A program made the position numbers and the translations under genes. From Spirochaetales bacterium (GTDB taxonomy: Bacteria > Spirochaetota > Spirochaetia > Sphaerochaetales > Sphaerochaetaceae), in NCBI GenBank assembly GCA_028722305.1, contig JAQYHB010000045.1, positions 106,758 to 170,757 of the forward strand: 64,000 nt of DNA. Reading direction: 5' to 3'. The notes below the pieces were generated by a model. It searched no databases and was not told where the DNA came from. It saw nothing but the letters and a program-made list of their open reading frames with translations. Shown here one piece after another: positions 1 through 7,118 of the stretch. Positions within the stretch are counted from its first letter, which is position 1. Every line of letters starts with the position of its first letter.

Positions 1-61
1 TCGTCTCGGCACAGTTGTAGTTTTTCTCTAGGTAATAGGATCCAACTCGGTCCTTCAGCAT
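1..61 (-). CDS. N-terminal fragment of a small Cys-containing protein (possibly C_GCAxxG_C_C family)
   Basis: Only the first 20 codons lie in the window; the gene continues past the left edge. The ATG at 61-59 follows a good Shine-Dalgarno, AAGGAG, six bases upstream on the minus strand. The visible peptide is rich in Tyr and Lys and contains NYNCAET near its end. A helix followed by a YNCAE/Q motif is typical of the C_GCAxxG_C_C redox-disulfide family, but with one cysteine visible this is a guess. It lies 97 bp downstream of the MBL-fold gene, beyond a terminator, so it is probably a separate transcription unit. Confidence 0.45.
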   Translation of the reverse strand, partial: MLKDRVGSYYLEKNYNCAET

Positions 62-106
62 AACGTTCTCCTTGCCGCAAGTATAACGGAAAGCCCGGAT
101 ACAAGG

Positions 107-141
107 AAAAGGCCCCTCCGGACGAAGCCGAAGAGGGCCTG
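107..141 (-). terminator. Rho-independent terminator after the MBL-fold gene
   Basis: On the minus strand AGGCCCTC pairs with GAGGGGCC around a loop of about 14 bases, with one bulge, followed by TTTTCC. It starts 17 bases beyond the stop codon of the MBL-fold gene and separates it from the partial gene at the left edge. Confidence 0.7.
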
Positions 142-157
142 TGAAAAGAGGATTCGG

Positions 158-1042
158 TCAGTTTTGTGCCGGGTCCGCCATCAGTTTCAGCAGTTCGTCC
201 CGCTTGAAGTCCAGGTATTCGCCCCAGAGCTTGTCGTCCAGGAATGGGTTGTGGGAGGGATCCTTCCGGAGCTGAGCCATCTTTCCCAGCGTGTCGTTGT
301 TGATGCAGTGGTTGGCAAGGAAAAGCTCCACCCTCTCGTCCCGCACCTTTCTCAAGGAATCCAGATAGGTCTGGCGCATGGTATGCCTCACGTCGCCGAT
401 ATCATCCAGATAGGCTTTCTGCAGGGTATTGAATCCGAAACCACCGTAGTAGCCGGCACGCTTGACGCCTTCGTTCCCCTTCACGTCGAAGAAGGTGGCG
501 ATGACGCCGGCAGTGTGGCCGGGACAAAGGCGGAAAAAGAAATCCATTCCCCCGAAAACGATGTGTTCCTTGTCCTCGATCGCGTGGTCGACCGCAAAGA
601 GCTCGTCTGCAAGGTTGCCGGTATCCTGAATCGCCGAGATTTCCGGACGGCGCTGGAAATCCTCGGCATCCGGCTTTCCCAGATACAGCTTGGTCCCAAA
701 CATCCGCCTGAAGAAGAGGGCTCCGCCAATATGGTCCAGGTGCCCATGGGAAAGGATGATCCATCGCACGTTGGCGGGATTGAAACCCGCCTCCCAAATG
801 GCGTTGACCAGCATTGCCGTGGCGCCGCAGTTGCCGGCATCAATCAGCAACAATCCGTTTCCCGTATCAATCAAATGCACACAGACCCAGCTGTCACCCA
901 CGTACCAGACGTTCCCGTATATGTGGAACGGATGGACGTAGCGCCGCTCCTGATTATAAAAATATGTTGGCACCATCGGATTGGAAAGCCAGCGTTTCCG
1001 CTCCTTTTCGTACCGGTCATAGGCGATTCTCAGTTCCGACAT
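158..1042 (-). CDS. Metallo-beta-lactamase fold hydrolase
   Basis: A 294-residue cytoplasmic metallohydrolase without signal peptide. The zinc-ligand signature SHGHLDH (HxHxDH) is present, followed by the downstream CPGHTAG histidine motif expected of the MBL superfamily, so the metal centre should be intact; the substrate is unknown. I start at the ATG at 1042-1040 because GGAGAGGAGG lies just upstream; a longer reading frame would run 67 codons into the broken hydrolase gene. The two reading frames overlap by 13 bases (the hydrolase stop is at 1030), so they were once an operon. The upstream partner has lost its promoter and 5' part, so expression of this gene may now depend on a cryptic promoter. 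Confidence 0.85.
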   Translation of the reverse strand: MSELRIAYDRYEKERKRWLSNPMVPTYFYNQERRYVHPFHIYGNVWYVGDSWVCVHLIDTGNGLLLIDAGNCGATAMLVNAIWEAGFNPANVRWIILSHGHLDHIGGALFFRRMFGTKLYLGKPDAEDFQRRPEISAIQDTGNLADELFAVDHAIEDKEHIVFGGMDFFFRLCPGHTAGVIATFFDVKGNEGVKRAGYYGGFGFNTLQKAYLDDIGDVRHTMRQTYLDSLRKVRDERVELFLANHCINNDTLGKMAQLRKDPSHNPFLDDKLWGEYLDFKRDELLKLMADPAQN

Positions 1043-1236
1043 GTTTCCTCCTCTCCTTGTCGCAGGTATGTGTTGAAAAATGCCAGGACTGCCCTTCTTG
1101 TCCCGTCCTGGACGAACTCCCTCGTGCCATGTCCCGCGCCACGGACGATATACAGCTCGCTGGGAATTCCCTGCTTCTGGAGCACCTCGTAGAAGAGCTC
1201 GCTTTGGGAAAGAGGAACCAGCGGGGCGAGATCCAT
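1030..1236 (-). pseudogene. C-terminal remnant of an alpha/beta hydrolase (prolyl-oligopeptidase-like)
   Basis: About 68 codons remain. The peptide LVPLSQSELFYEVL followed by SELYIVRGAGHGTREF is the classic C-terminal end of S9/dienelactone-hydrolase-like enzymes, with the aspartate region of the catalytic triad just before it and the catalytic histidine in GAGHG. Upstream of about position 1236 the same frame reads the antisense of a LysR gene, so the nucleophile Ser domain is gone. It overlaps the start of the MBL-fold gene, which shows the former operon. Nothing suggests a working start codon. Confidence 0.75.
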
Positions 1237-1893
1237 ATCGCATATACTCCGGAACGAGGTGCGGAACAGTTCGCCAAAACCTACCCGGTCTTTCATGCGA
1301 AATATCCCGACGTCACCTTTGTCATCCACGAGGAACGGGTCAAGGAGATGGAGAAGCACCTGGCCGACGGCACGGTCGATATCGCCCACATCTCCATCCG
1401 GCAACCCCAACCGGCCTTCGATTACGAGTGGATCGACAGCGAACAGATGGTGCTTGCCGTTCCACGAGGCAACCCGTTGGCAAGGAAAGCCGACGAGGCG
1501 AAAGGACCGGGGCTGCCACTGCTCGACCCCGCTTGGCTCGCGGGAGAGAAAATCGTCTTGAATTCCCAAGAGACGCTGATGCGGGACATGGTGGACGATC
1601 TCTACCGGCAGGCAGGGCTCAAGCCGGACGTGCTCTTCGAGACATCATCCAGCAAGACCATCATCAGCGTGGTGGAAAACGGTATCGCCGTCGGCTTCGT
1701 ACCCCAGTCCTATGTGGTTCCCTCACGGAAGATGGTGTTCTTTACCGCCGGCCACCGTTACGAATGGATGCTGACGGTCGCCCACCGAAGGGACTACTAT
1801 CTCTCCAACGCCGAGCGGGAGTTTATCCGGACCTTCAAGGAAATCTACCAGGCCTCCCGCCAGGACCGTCAGTCGGCGACGAGGGTAAGGTAG
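1236..1893 (+). pseudogene. LysR-type regulator, effector domain only (5' end deleted)
   Basis: The translated segment starts at GEIHIAYTPE, the first strand of a LysR substrate-binding domain, and continues through LAVPRGNPLA and VENGIAVGFVP, which are typical LysR_substrate motifs, to a normal C-terminus. The N-terminal winged helix-turn-helix (about 85 residues) is absent: the DNA before about 1230 is the antisense of the hydrolase remnant. Without the DNA-binding domain it cannot act as a regulator. Its 3' end overlaps the convergent secreted-protein gene by 25 bases. The exact junction lies between about 1215 and 1240. Confidence 0.8.
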
Positions 1894-3131
1894 ATCGAGG
1901 AACTGTACCAGCCTGCGGTCAGGCTGCTGGCGTCGTCAATGTCCTCGAAGCTGAAGTCAAGGTCACCCTCCAGCCGGTACAGGGCGAAGTATCCGTTGTT
2001 GGATTTTTCCGTCACCGAGCAGGGGACGACAATGTAGTCGGCATTGTCGCCCTTGAACACATGGGTCACCTGCGTCGAGGCATAGTCGGCATAGCTGGTG
2101 AAGGTGGTCGACGATGCTGCGGCATTCCCCTTGTAGGTTATGATGAAGGGAATCGAATTATAGGCGTTCTCGTAGGTCGTCCCCACCTTCCTGAGCTTGA
2201 AGACGCTTTCCGCGTTGGTGACCGTGTTGGGCTGGGCCGAGATATAGAGCTTGTAGGGGGTCAGGCTCGTGGCTGCCGGCTTGCTCCGGTAGACCATGTA
2301 GTTGGTCGCCTGGATATCGGCGATCTTCACGACGTTGCTCGCCGTACTTGCGGTGAGGGAAGCGATATCGAGCTGCTTTGCCGCGTCGGTGGCGTTCACA
2401 AAGAAGCTGAAATTGGAGCTCTTGTCGGGAGTCTTGCCCCCGACGTATCCCCACAGGGTCATGTCGAAGCTCTGTGTCTGGGGGGAGACGGAGGGATCCG
2501 TCGTGGTCATGGTGATGTGCAGGTCGCTCCGGTAATCATTGTACTCGGCCAGGTCCTCGTCCGTCCCTTCAAGGATGATGATGAAGTCCGCCCAGCGGTC
2601 ATTCGCCTTGTCAGAGGCACTTCCGTCGCTCGGCTGCAGGACGAACGAATAGGACTGGCCAGGGTTGGTGGTCACGTAGAACGACGAGGAGGAATTGCCG
2701 TACTTGGTGGCATCGCTGGTCATGGTGGTGTCGTTCTTGTTTCCTCCGCCCCCGCTGATGTTGCGGCGGCCGTTGACGGCGATCTTGTACTTCTTGAACT
2801 TGCCGTGGTCGGTCTGGGAGGTGAACTGGAAGTCGCCCGAAAAGGTGACCGTCGTGGTTCCTGAGACTCCGAGGGCACCGAAGACACCAATCATCGTGTC
2901 GTCATAATACCCCATCGAGTCATTGTATGAGGTCCTTCCGTTGTTCGGGGTCATGGAGCCGACCCATTGCAAGTTGGTGGAGAAGTCGTGGTACTTGTAC
3001 TCGGGGTCGGTCAGGTCGATACTGCTTGCCGTCTGGGACATGAACTCGACCCAGAACTCGTGTTCCGCGAAAAGGGGCGCGAGCAGGAGCCCGGAGAACA
3101 GCAACAACAGGGTGGAACATTTGCGGATCAT
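1869..3131 (-). CDS. Secreted beta-rich protein of unknown function (420 aa)
   Basis: Last gene of a four-gene leftward operon. A clear Sec signal peptide is seen: MIRK, then a Leu-rich core, then APLFA before a likely cleavage at AE. The mature part is rich in Ser, Thr, Tyr and Asp, as in extracellular beta-sandwich proteins. It has ASSIDLTD near the N-terminus, which recurs as ASSFDLTD in the next gene upstream, and ends with AGWYSSSIYLTL, a tail shared by the whole group. The start is set by AGGAGGA five bases before the ATG at 3131; the longer frame has no site. It begins 11 bases after the upstream stop. I do not recognise the family; an exported surface or pilus-like subunit is possible. 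Confidence 0.7.
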   Translation of the reverse strand: MIRKCSTLLLLFSGLLLAPLFAEHEFWVEFMSQTASSIDLTDPEYKYHDFSTNLQWVGSMTPNNGRTSYNDSMGYYDDTMIGVFGALGVSGTTTVTFSGDFQFTSQTDHGKFKKYKIAVNGRRNISGGGGNKNDTTMTSDATKYGNSSSSFYVTTNPGQSYSFVLQPSDGSASDKANDRWADFIIILEGTDEDLAEYNDYRSDLHITMTTTDPSVSPQTQSFDMTLWGYVGGKTPDKSSNFSFFVNATDAAKQLDIASLTASTASNVVKIADIQATNYMVYRSKPAATSLTPYKLYISAQPNTVTNAESVFKLRKVGTTYENAYNSIPFIITYKGNAAASSTTFTSYADYASTQVTHVFKGDNADYIVVPCSVTEKSNNGYFALYRLEGDLDFSFEDIDDASSLTAGWYSSSIYLTLVAD

Positions 3132-3142
3132 GCGATTCCTCC

Positions 3143-3706
3143 TCATTCGCCGTTGGTCAGGGTGAACAGGATCGAACCGGTATAATAGCCCGATCCGTAC
3201 GACGACGCGTCTTTCTGGTACAGGCGGAAATAAATCGGGTTGTCCGTGTAGGTCATGATCCGATCTGTGCTGCCCAGCGTGTAGACGCCCCCGCTACCGA
3301 GATTCCAATCAGCGTCGGAGCCGGTATTGTTGATATAGGCGATCTTGGTCGCAGAAGGCGACTCGGCATTTGTCGGATATTGGATGCCGATCTGGTAGGA
3401 GATGGCGGACTGGGAGTCCGAACTCTTCACCATCGGCTTGGTGGTCACCTTGACGTTGACCAGGGCGTTGGTCATCAGCGTCCAGGTACCAATCTGCAGG
3501 CCGGCAATTTGGTCCTTCGGCGCAACGTTGCTGTCCGTCAGGTCGAAGGAGGACGCTGCCTCGGTCCGGCCGATGATCAGTGTCGTCTTCGGGTCAAGAA
3601 AGCCATACAGGTCGACACTCTCGTTTCCGTAGACATTGACGGCACCCAGGCTCCTGGAGGCCAGGAGCACCATCATCAATACACTTGTGCAAGAAAGGTA
3701 CTTCAT
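3143..3706 (-). CDS. Secreted beta-rich protein of unknown function (187 aa)
   Basis: The N-terminus MKYLSCTSVLMMVLLASRSLGA is a signal peptide (hydrophobic core then SLGA cleavage site; text shown is the signal only in part of its length for orientation). The mature protein is predicted mainly beta, contains ASSFDLTD close to its start, and ends GYYTGSILFTLT, the shared C-terminal strand. The start codon overlaps the stop of the upstream gene as ATGA (3706-3703), which implies translational coupling; there is no strong Shine-Dalgarno of its own. Size and tail resemble small Ig-like pilin or spore-coat-U domains, but that is structural inference only. Confidence 0.7.
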   Translation of the reverse strand: MKYLSCTSVLMMVLLASRSLGAVNVYGNESVDLYGFLDPKTTLIIGRTEAASSFDLTDSNVAPKDQIAGLQIGTWTLMTNALVNVKVTTKPMVKSSDSQSAISYQIGIQYPTNAESPSATKIAYINNTGSDADWNLGSGGVYTLGSTDRIMTYTDNPIYFRLYQKDASSYGSGYYTGSILFTLTNGE

Positions 3707-4416
3707 TTGGTCGCCACACTTAGGATGATCGTTCCGTGGTAGTTCTGAGCCGGCAGGCCGGTGGTCTGCATGTCGATATCGACCGAGCCTCCCCACTTCC
3801 ATGTGCAGGAGTCACCGCCTCCTTTCAGCGTGTTGACGGTATAGTCGAGAGCCCAGACCTTGGTATCCTCCAACGAGGAGAAATCCAGGCTGCCGGATTT
3901 GGTCTCTGTGACTGTCTCGCTGACAATCTTTTTCTTGCCAGACAAGAAGACGGTGGTGTTGCCATGCACCGAGCGGGAGAGCGTCGCCCCTTTCCGGGTA
4001 TAGACGGTATCCTCCCGGGTAAACGCAACGGAACCAGGCACGTAGGTTTCGGCGTCCTCTCCCACCAGCGGGGAGATGGAAAGACTGAAATGCAGATGCA
4101 GGGAGGAGTTTTCGGAATTGCCGAGGGTACCTGTAGCTGACCAGGTCAGCAACGTACCCTTCACCTCGTCCGTGGTACCCAGGTTGGCGATGGAGTAGGA
4201 ACTCCCGTTGCTTGCCGCCACGCTTCCCTGCCAATAGGCGCCGAAACTGTCAAGCGCGCTGATCTTCTCGGTGATGTAGCCGGTGAAAGAGAGCGTGTCC
4301 GATCCTCGCTTGTTCCTTCCTTCAAGCTCGTAGCTTTGGGTGGAGACAATGGGGTCGGCACACAAGGGGAATGCGACGGCAATCAGTGCGAGAACGACAG
4401 GAAGAAGACGTTTCAT
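3703..4416 (-). CDS. Secreted beta-rich protein of unknown function (237 aa)
   Basis: Signal peptide MKRLLPVVLALIAVAFPLCA with a possible cleavage after LCA; the Cys could alternatively mark a lipoprotein, although C-A-D is not a typical lipobox. The mature part is Ser/Thr/Gly-rich with alternating hydrophobics, as in a beta-sandwich, and ends NYHGTIILSVATK, matching the group tail. Both ends are coupled: its ATG overlaps the upstream stop (4416-4413) and its stop overlaps the downstream ATG. No catalytic motif is seen. Confidence 0.7.
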   Translation of the reverse strand: MKRLLPVVLALIAVAFPLCADPIVSTQSYELEGRNKRGSDTLSFTGYITEKISALDSFGAYWQGSVAASNGSSYSIANLGTTDEVKGTLLTWSATGTLGNSENSSLHLHFSLSISPLVGEDAETYVPGSVAFTREDTVYTRKGATLSRSVHGNTTVFLSGKKKIVSETVTETKSGSLDFSSLEDTKVWALDYTVNTLKGGGDSCTWKWGGSVDIDMQTTGLPAQNYHGTIILSVATK

Positions 4417-4952
4417 GTGGCACTCTCCGTAATCTGGACCGTCGAGACGTAGCTGCCTGCGCGGGCTGCCGAGCTATCTCCTACCCGCACATAGAAGGTA
4501 CAGACTTGGCTCCCAGACTGCTCCCGGTTGAAATAAATGGGAATCGCGTCGCTCTCCTGCCCCATAGGCAACATCGTCGTTGCGTCACCGCGGGAAGTCT
4601 TGTAGCCGATGATCAGGGTGTAGTCGATCGAATCGACCACAGTCCCGTTCTCGCTATCGTACTGTTCGAGCGGGGTATAGGAGAAACGGAAGTCATGCGT
4701 CTTGGTCTCGTTCATGAAGGCGACCATATGGGCGACTTCCTGGGTAGAATTCTTCAGCTCGATTGCCGCTTCGGTGAGCACGGAGGCACCGGAGACATCC
4801 ATGATTCTCCACTCGGACAGTCCTTCCTGCTGGTAGTTCCAGCCAAGCGAGATGGCGGTGTTGTCCAATGCCCCTAGTGCCGGCAAAGGCAAGGCAAGCA
4901 TGATGAGCAATCCCAGACATCGAGCAGAAAACAGGCGCAAACGTATGCTCAT
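4413..4952 (-). CDS. Secreted beta-rich protein of unknown function (179 aa), first gene of operon
   Basis: First gene of the four-gene operon. The ATG at 4952-4950 is preceded by GGAG six bases upstream; the longer frame adds 25 residues that look like leader sequence. Signal peptide: MSIRLRLFSARC, then LGLLIMLALPLPALGA. The mature domain ends AGSYVSTVQITESAT, close to the AGxYxDTxTVTI end of spore-coat-U/fimbrial-like domains. The sole mature Cys is near the C-terminus. No chaperone or usher gene is in the window, so a chaperone-usher pilus is not supported by context. Confidence 0.7.
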   Translation of the reverse strand: MSIRLRLFSARCLGLLIMLALPLPALGALDNTAISLGWNYQQEGLSEWRIMDVSGASVLTEAAIELKNSTQEVAHMVAFMNETKTHDFRFSYTPLEQYDSENGTVVDSIDYTLIIGYKTSRGDATTMLPMGQESDAIPIYFNREQSGSQVCTFYVRVGDSSAARAGSYVSTVQITESAT

Positions 4953-5447
4953 TCCAACTCCAAACGGGCACTTGCATTTCGTGTCCCAGCTCCAATATAG
5001 GGAAAAAGCACACACATTACAAGACATATGTCATAACATTTTAAAAAATCATGCTTTTTCCGAATAGAGAACACATATCCACCGACAAAGAATACCATGC
5101 TAATAACGCAATAAGCGGAATTATATTTCAAAAAAACACGTTTTCTTCACCGACAAACTTATCTCATATGTTCCAATTTATTCTATCAATAGATATATAT
5201 TTGGAATTATTCCGAATAATAAAATATACTAAAAGCGTTTATTTACTCACTATTGACATAAAAAACGCACACAACTCCACCGAGAAATCCCTAGTTGGTG
5301 GCGAAAAACGCCCGTTGTCACGAAGCCTCCCGCAAAGCAGAAATTGTCATACACAGAAAAAACTGGTTACTTGCCGACATACAAGTCGCGTGATAGAGGA
5401 AGACCATTAGCCAAAAGCAATATGATTGGCGACAAAAGGAGTTGAAA
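4953..5447. other. AT-rich divergent intergenic region
   Basis: Much more AT-rich than its surroundings. It holds the leftward promoter of the secreted-protein operon and a candidate rightward promoter for the ABC operon: TTGGAA at 5201-5206, 18 bases, TATACT at 5225-5230. That would leave a 5' leader of about 210 bases before the binding-protein gene. The leader contains GGCGAAAAACGCC-like short repeats near 5298 but no riboswitch I can name. A 119-residue frame over this region has no Shine-Dalgarno and looks non-coding. Confidence 0.5.
4994..5022 (-). promoter_or_regulatory. Sigma-70-type promoter of the secreted-protein operon
   Basis: On the minus strand TTGTAA (plus 5022-5017), a 17-base spacer and TATATT (plus 4999-4994). 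The predicted start of transcription is about 35 bases before the first ATG of the operon. The same TATATT with 17-base spacing precedes the related operon at 26.8 kb. Confidence 0.5.
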
Positions 5448-7055
5448 ATGAAGAAGTATCGACATCTGGTTCCCCTTGCGCTTTGTGTGACAGCGAGCCT
5501 CTTCGCCCAAGGAGGGAAAGAGCAGCAAGTTGTGGCAAAGCCCCAACCGGCACAAACGGACAGTGGAAAACCTTTCGAGGGTGTGACTCTTTCCTGGTGG
5601 ACGAAACTGAACGGAAATGTCTCCGTCAATTACACCAACCTTGGCGATACCCCATGGGCACAGTATGTGGAAGAACAGACAGGAATCCACATCAACTTCA
5701 TCCATCCCACCCAAGGATCAGAAAAAGAAGAGTTCGCCATCATGCTGGCTGATGGCGACTATCCCGACATCATCGAACATACCTGGACCACCTATCCCGG
5801 CGGACCTTCTCAAGCCATCAATGACGGCGTTATCCTCAACTTGGACAATCTCATGAAAAAGAATGCTCCCAACTTCTCCGGCCTTATGGCAGCCCACCCC
5901 GATGTGGATAAGATGGTCAAGGATTCCAATGGCGACTACTATTGCTTCCCGTTCCTGCGCGGTCTGGAAAACCCGAACCTGACGCTCTTCTCCGGTGGCT
6001 TGATCGTCCGCAAAGACGTGCTGGACAAGTTGGGGCTTCCCATGCCCGAGACCATCGACGATTGGGATATGGTACTTAGAGCGTACAAGGCGAACGGCTT
6101 TGCCGTCCCCTTCTGTACTCGTTCGGAATGGATGCTGGACTGCTGGTCCGGAGGCTTCGACAACTGGGGATATTTCTATGTGGATGACGGTGTCGTCAAG
6201 AACGGCATCATCGAAGACTCGCGGAAGGCAATGCTGTCCAAACTGCGAGAGTGGTACAAGGATGGCTTGATCGACAACGACTACCTTGTGGCGAACAAGA
6301 AGTCCAACCAGACCTATTTCACCACCGGAAAGTCCGCTGCGGTGAATGCCCCATTCGGGCAGGGTCTGGGAAATTACACGCAAATCATGCATGCCAAAGA
6401 TCCCTCCATCACTCAGGAGGACATCCGTTGCACGGTGCCGGTCACTTCAACGAGGGGCAAAAATGCAAAGTTCTCGAAGATGAACGCCATCTACGACGCA
6501 TCCGGAGTCTCCGCAGCCATTTCCACCAATTGCAAGAACAGGGAAGCCGCCGCATATCTGCTTGACTGGATGTACAGCAAAGAAGGCAATCTGGCCTGCA
6601 ATTTCGGTATTGAAGGCAAGACCTATACAATGGTAGACGGCAATCCGGTCTATACCGACTTCGTGTTGCACAACCCGGACGGCAAGACTGCGAGCGAAAT
6701 CCTGGCAGCCTATTCTCGGGCTTCCACCAGCGGCGTCTGCGTACAGGATCCTCGATACATCGAGCAGTACTACGCCCAGGACAACCAGAAAGAAGCCTTG
6801 CGGCTCAGCATGAAGACCGACATGGGCAAGCACGCATTTCCTCCGTGCTCCGTCGATTCAAAGGATGCAGAGCGCTTCAGCGAAATCATGAGCAACGTGG
6901 AAACCCTGCAGGATGAGATGGAGGCTCAGTTCATCTCTGGCGCGGTCGACATCAATACGGAGTGGAACAGTTACCAGAAACAGTTGCGCGCGTTCGGCAT
7001 CGACGAGGCTATTGGGATGATGCAGAAGGCATACGACAATTACATGGCCCATTGA
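5448..7055 (+). CDS. ABC transporter extracellular solute-binding protein (family 1, LplA-like)
   Basis: A 535-residue carbohydrate-binding lipoprotein-like component of a CUT1 ABC importer. The ATG at 5448 follows AGGAG with a six-base spacer; a TTG six bases upstream is ignored. The signal peptide ends LFAQGGKE, a form common in spirochaete binding proteins; there is no lipobox Cys. LSWWTKLNGN and GDYPDIIEHTW are family-1 binding-protein features, and the length matches the long LplA/YtcQ subgroup that binds oligosaccharides. It is followed by a terminator, an AraC sensor, two permeases and a GH43 enzyme, so the ligand is probably a xylan- or arabinan-derived oligosaccharide. No ATPase gene is nearby; a shared MsmX-type ATPase elsewhere is expected. 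Confidence 0.88.
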   Translation: MKKYRHLVPLALCVTASLFAQGGKEQQVVAKPQPAQTDSGKPFEGVTLSWWTKLNGNVSVNYTNLGDTPWAQYVEEQTGIHINFIHPTQGSEKEEFAIMLADGDYPDIIEHTWTTYPGGPSQAINDGVILNLDNLMKKNAPNFSGLMAAHPDVDKMVKDSNGDYYCFPFLRGLENPNLTLFSGGLIVRKDVLDKLGLPMPETIDDWDMVLRAYKANGFAVPFCTRSEWMLDCWSGGFDNWGYFYVDDGVVKNGIIEDSRKAMLSKLREWYKDGLIDNDYLVANKKSNQTYFTTGKSAAVNAPFGQGLGNYTQIMHAKDPSITQEDIRCTVPVTSTRGKNAKFSKMNAIYDASGVSAAISTNCKNREAAAYLLDWMYSKEGNLACNFGIEGKTYTMVDGNPVYTDFVLHNPDGKTASEILAAYSRASTSGVCVQDPRYIEQYYAQDNQKEALRLSMKTDMGKHAFPPCSVDSKDAERFSEIMSNVETLQDEMEAQFISGAVDINTEWNSYQKQLRAFGIDEAIGMMQKAYDNYMAH

Positions 7056-7065
7056 CATGAAGAGG

Positions 7066-7102
7066 AAGCGGGCCCTCACGAGGAGAGCCCGCTTTCCTTT
7101 TC
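7066..7102 (+). terminator. Intra-operon terminator after the binding-protein gene
   Basis: AAGCGGGC pairs with GCCCGCTT across a 13-base loop, followed by TCCTTTTC. It starts 11 bases after the stop codon and ends just before the Shine-Dalgarno of the AraC gene. Partial termination here would give excess binding protein over permeases, a usual arrangement. Confidence 0.65.
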
Positions 7103-7118
7103 TCTCGGAGGAACGAGA

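Noticed and set aside
1869..4952. Chaperone-usher fimbrial operon
   Set aside because: Pilin-like tails are seen, but no chaperone or usher gene is present in the window.
5051..5410. 119-codon frame in the AT-rich intergenic region
   Set aside because: No ribosome site, composition like non-coding DNA, and it covers the candidate promoter of the ABC operon.
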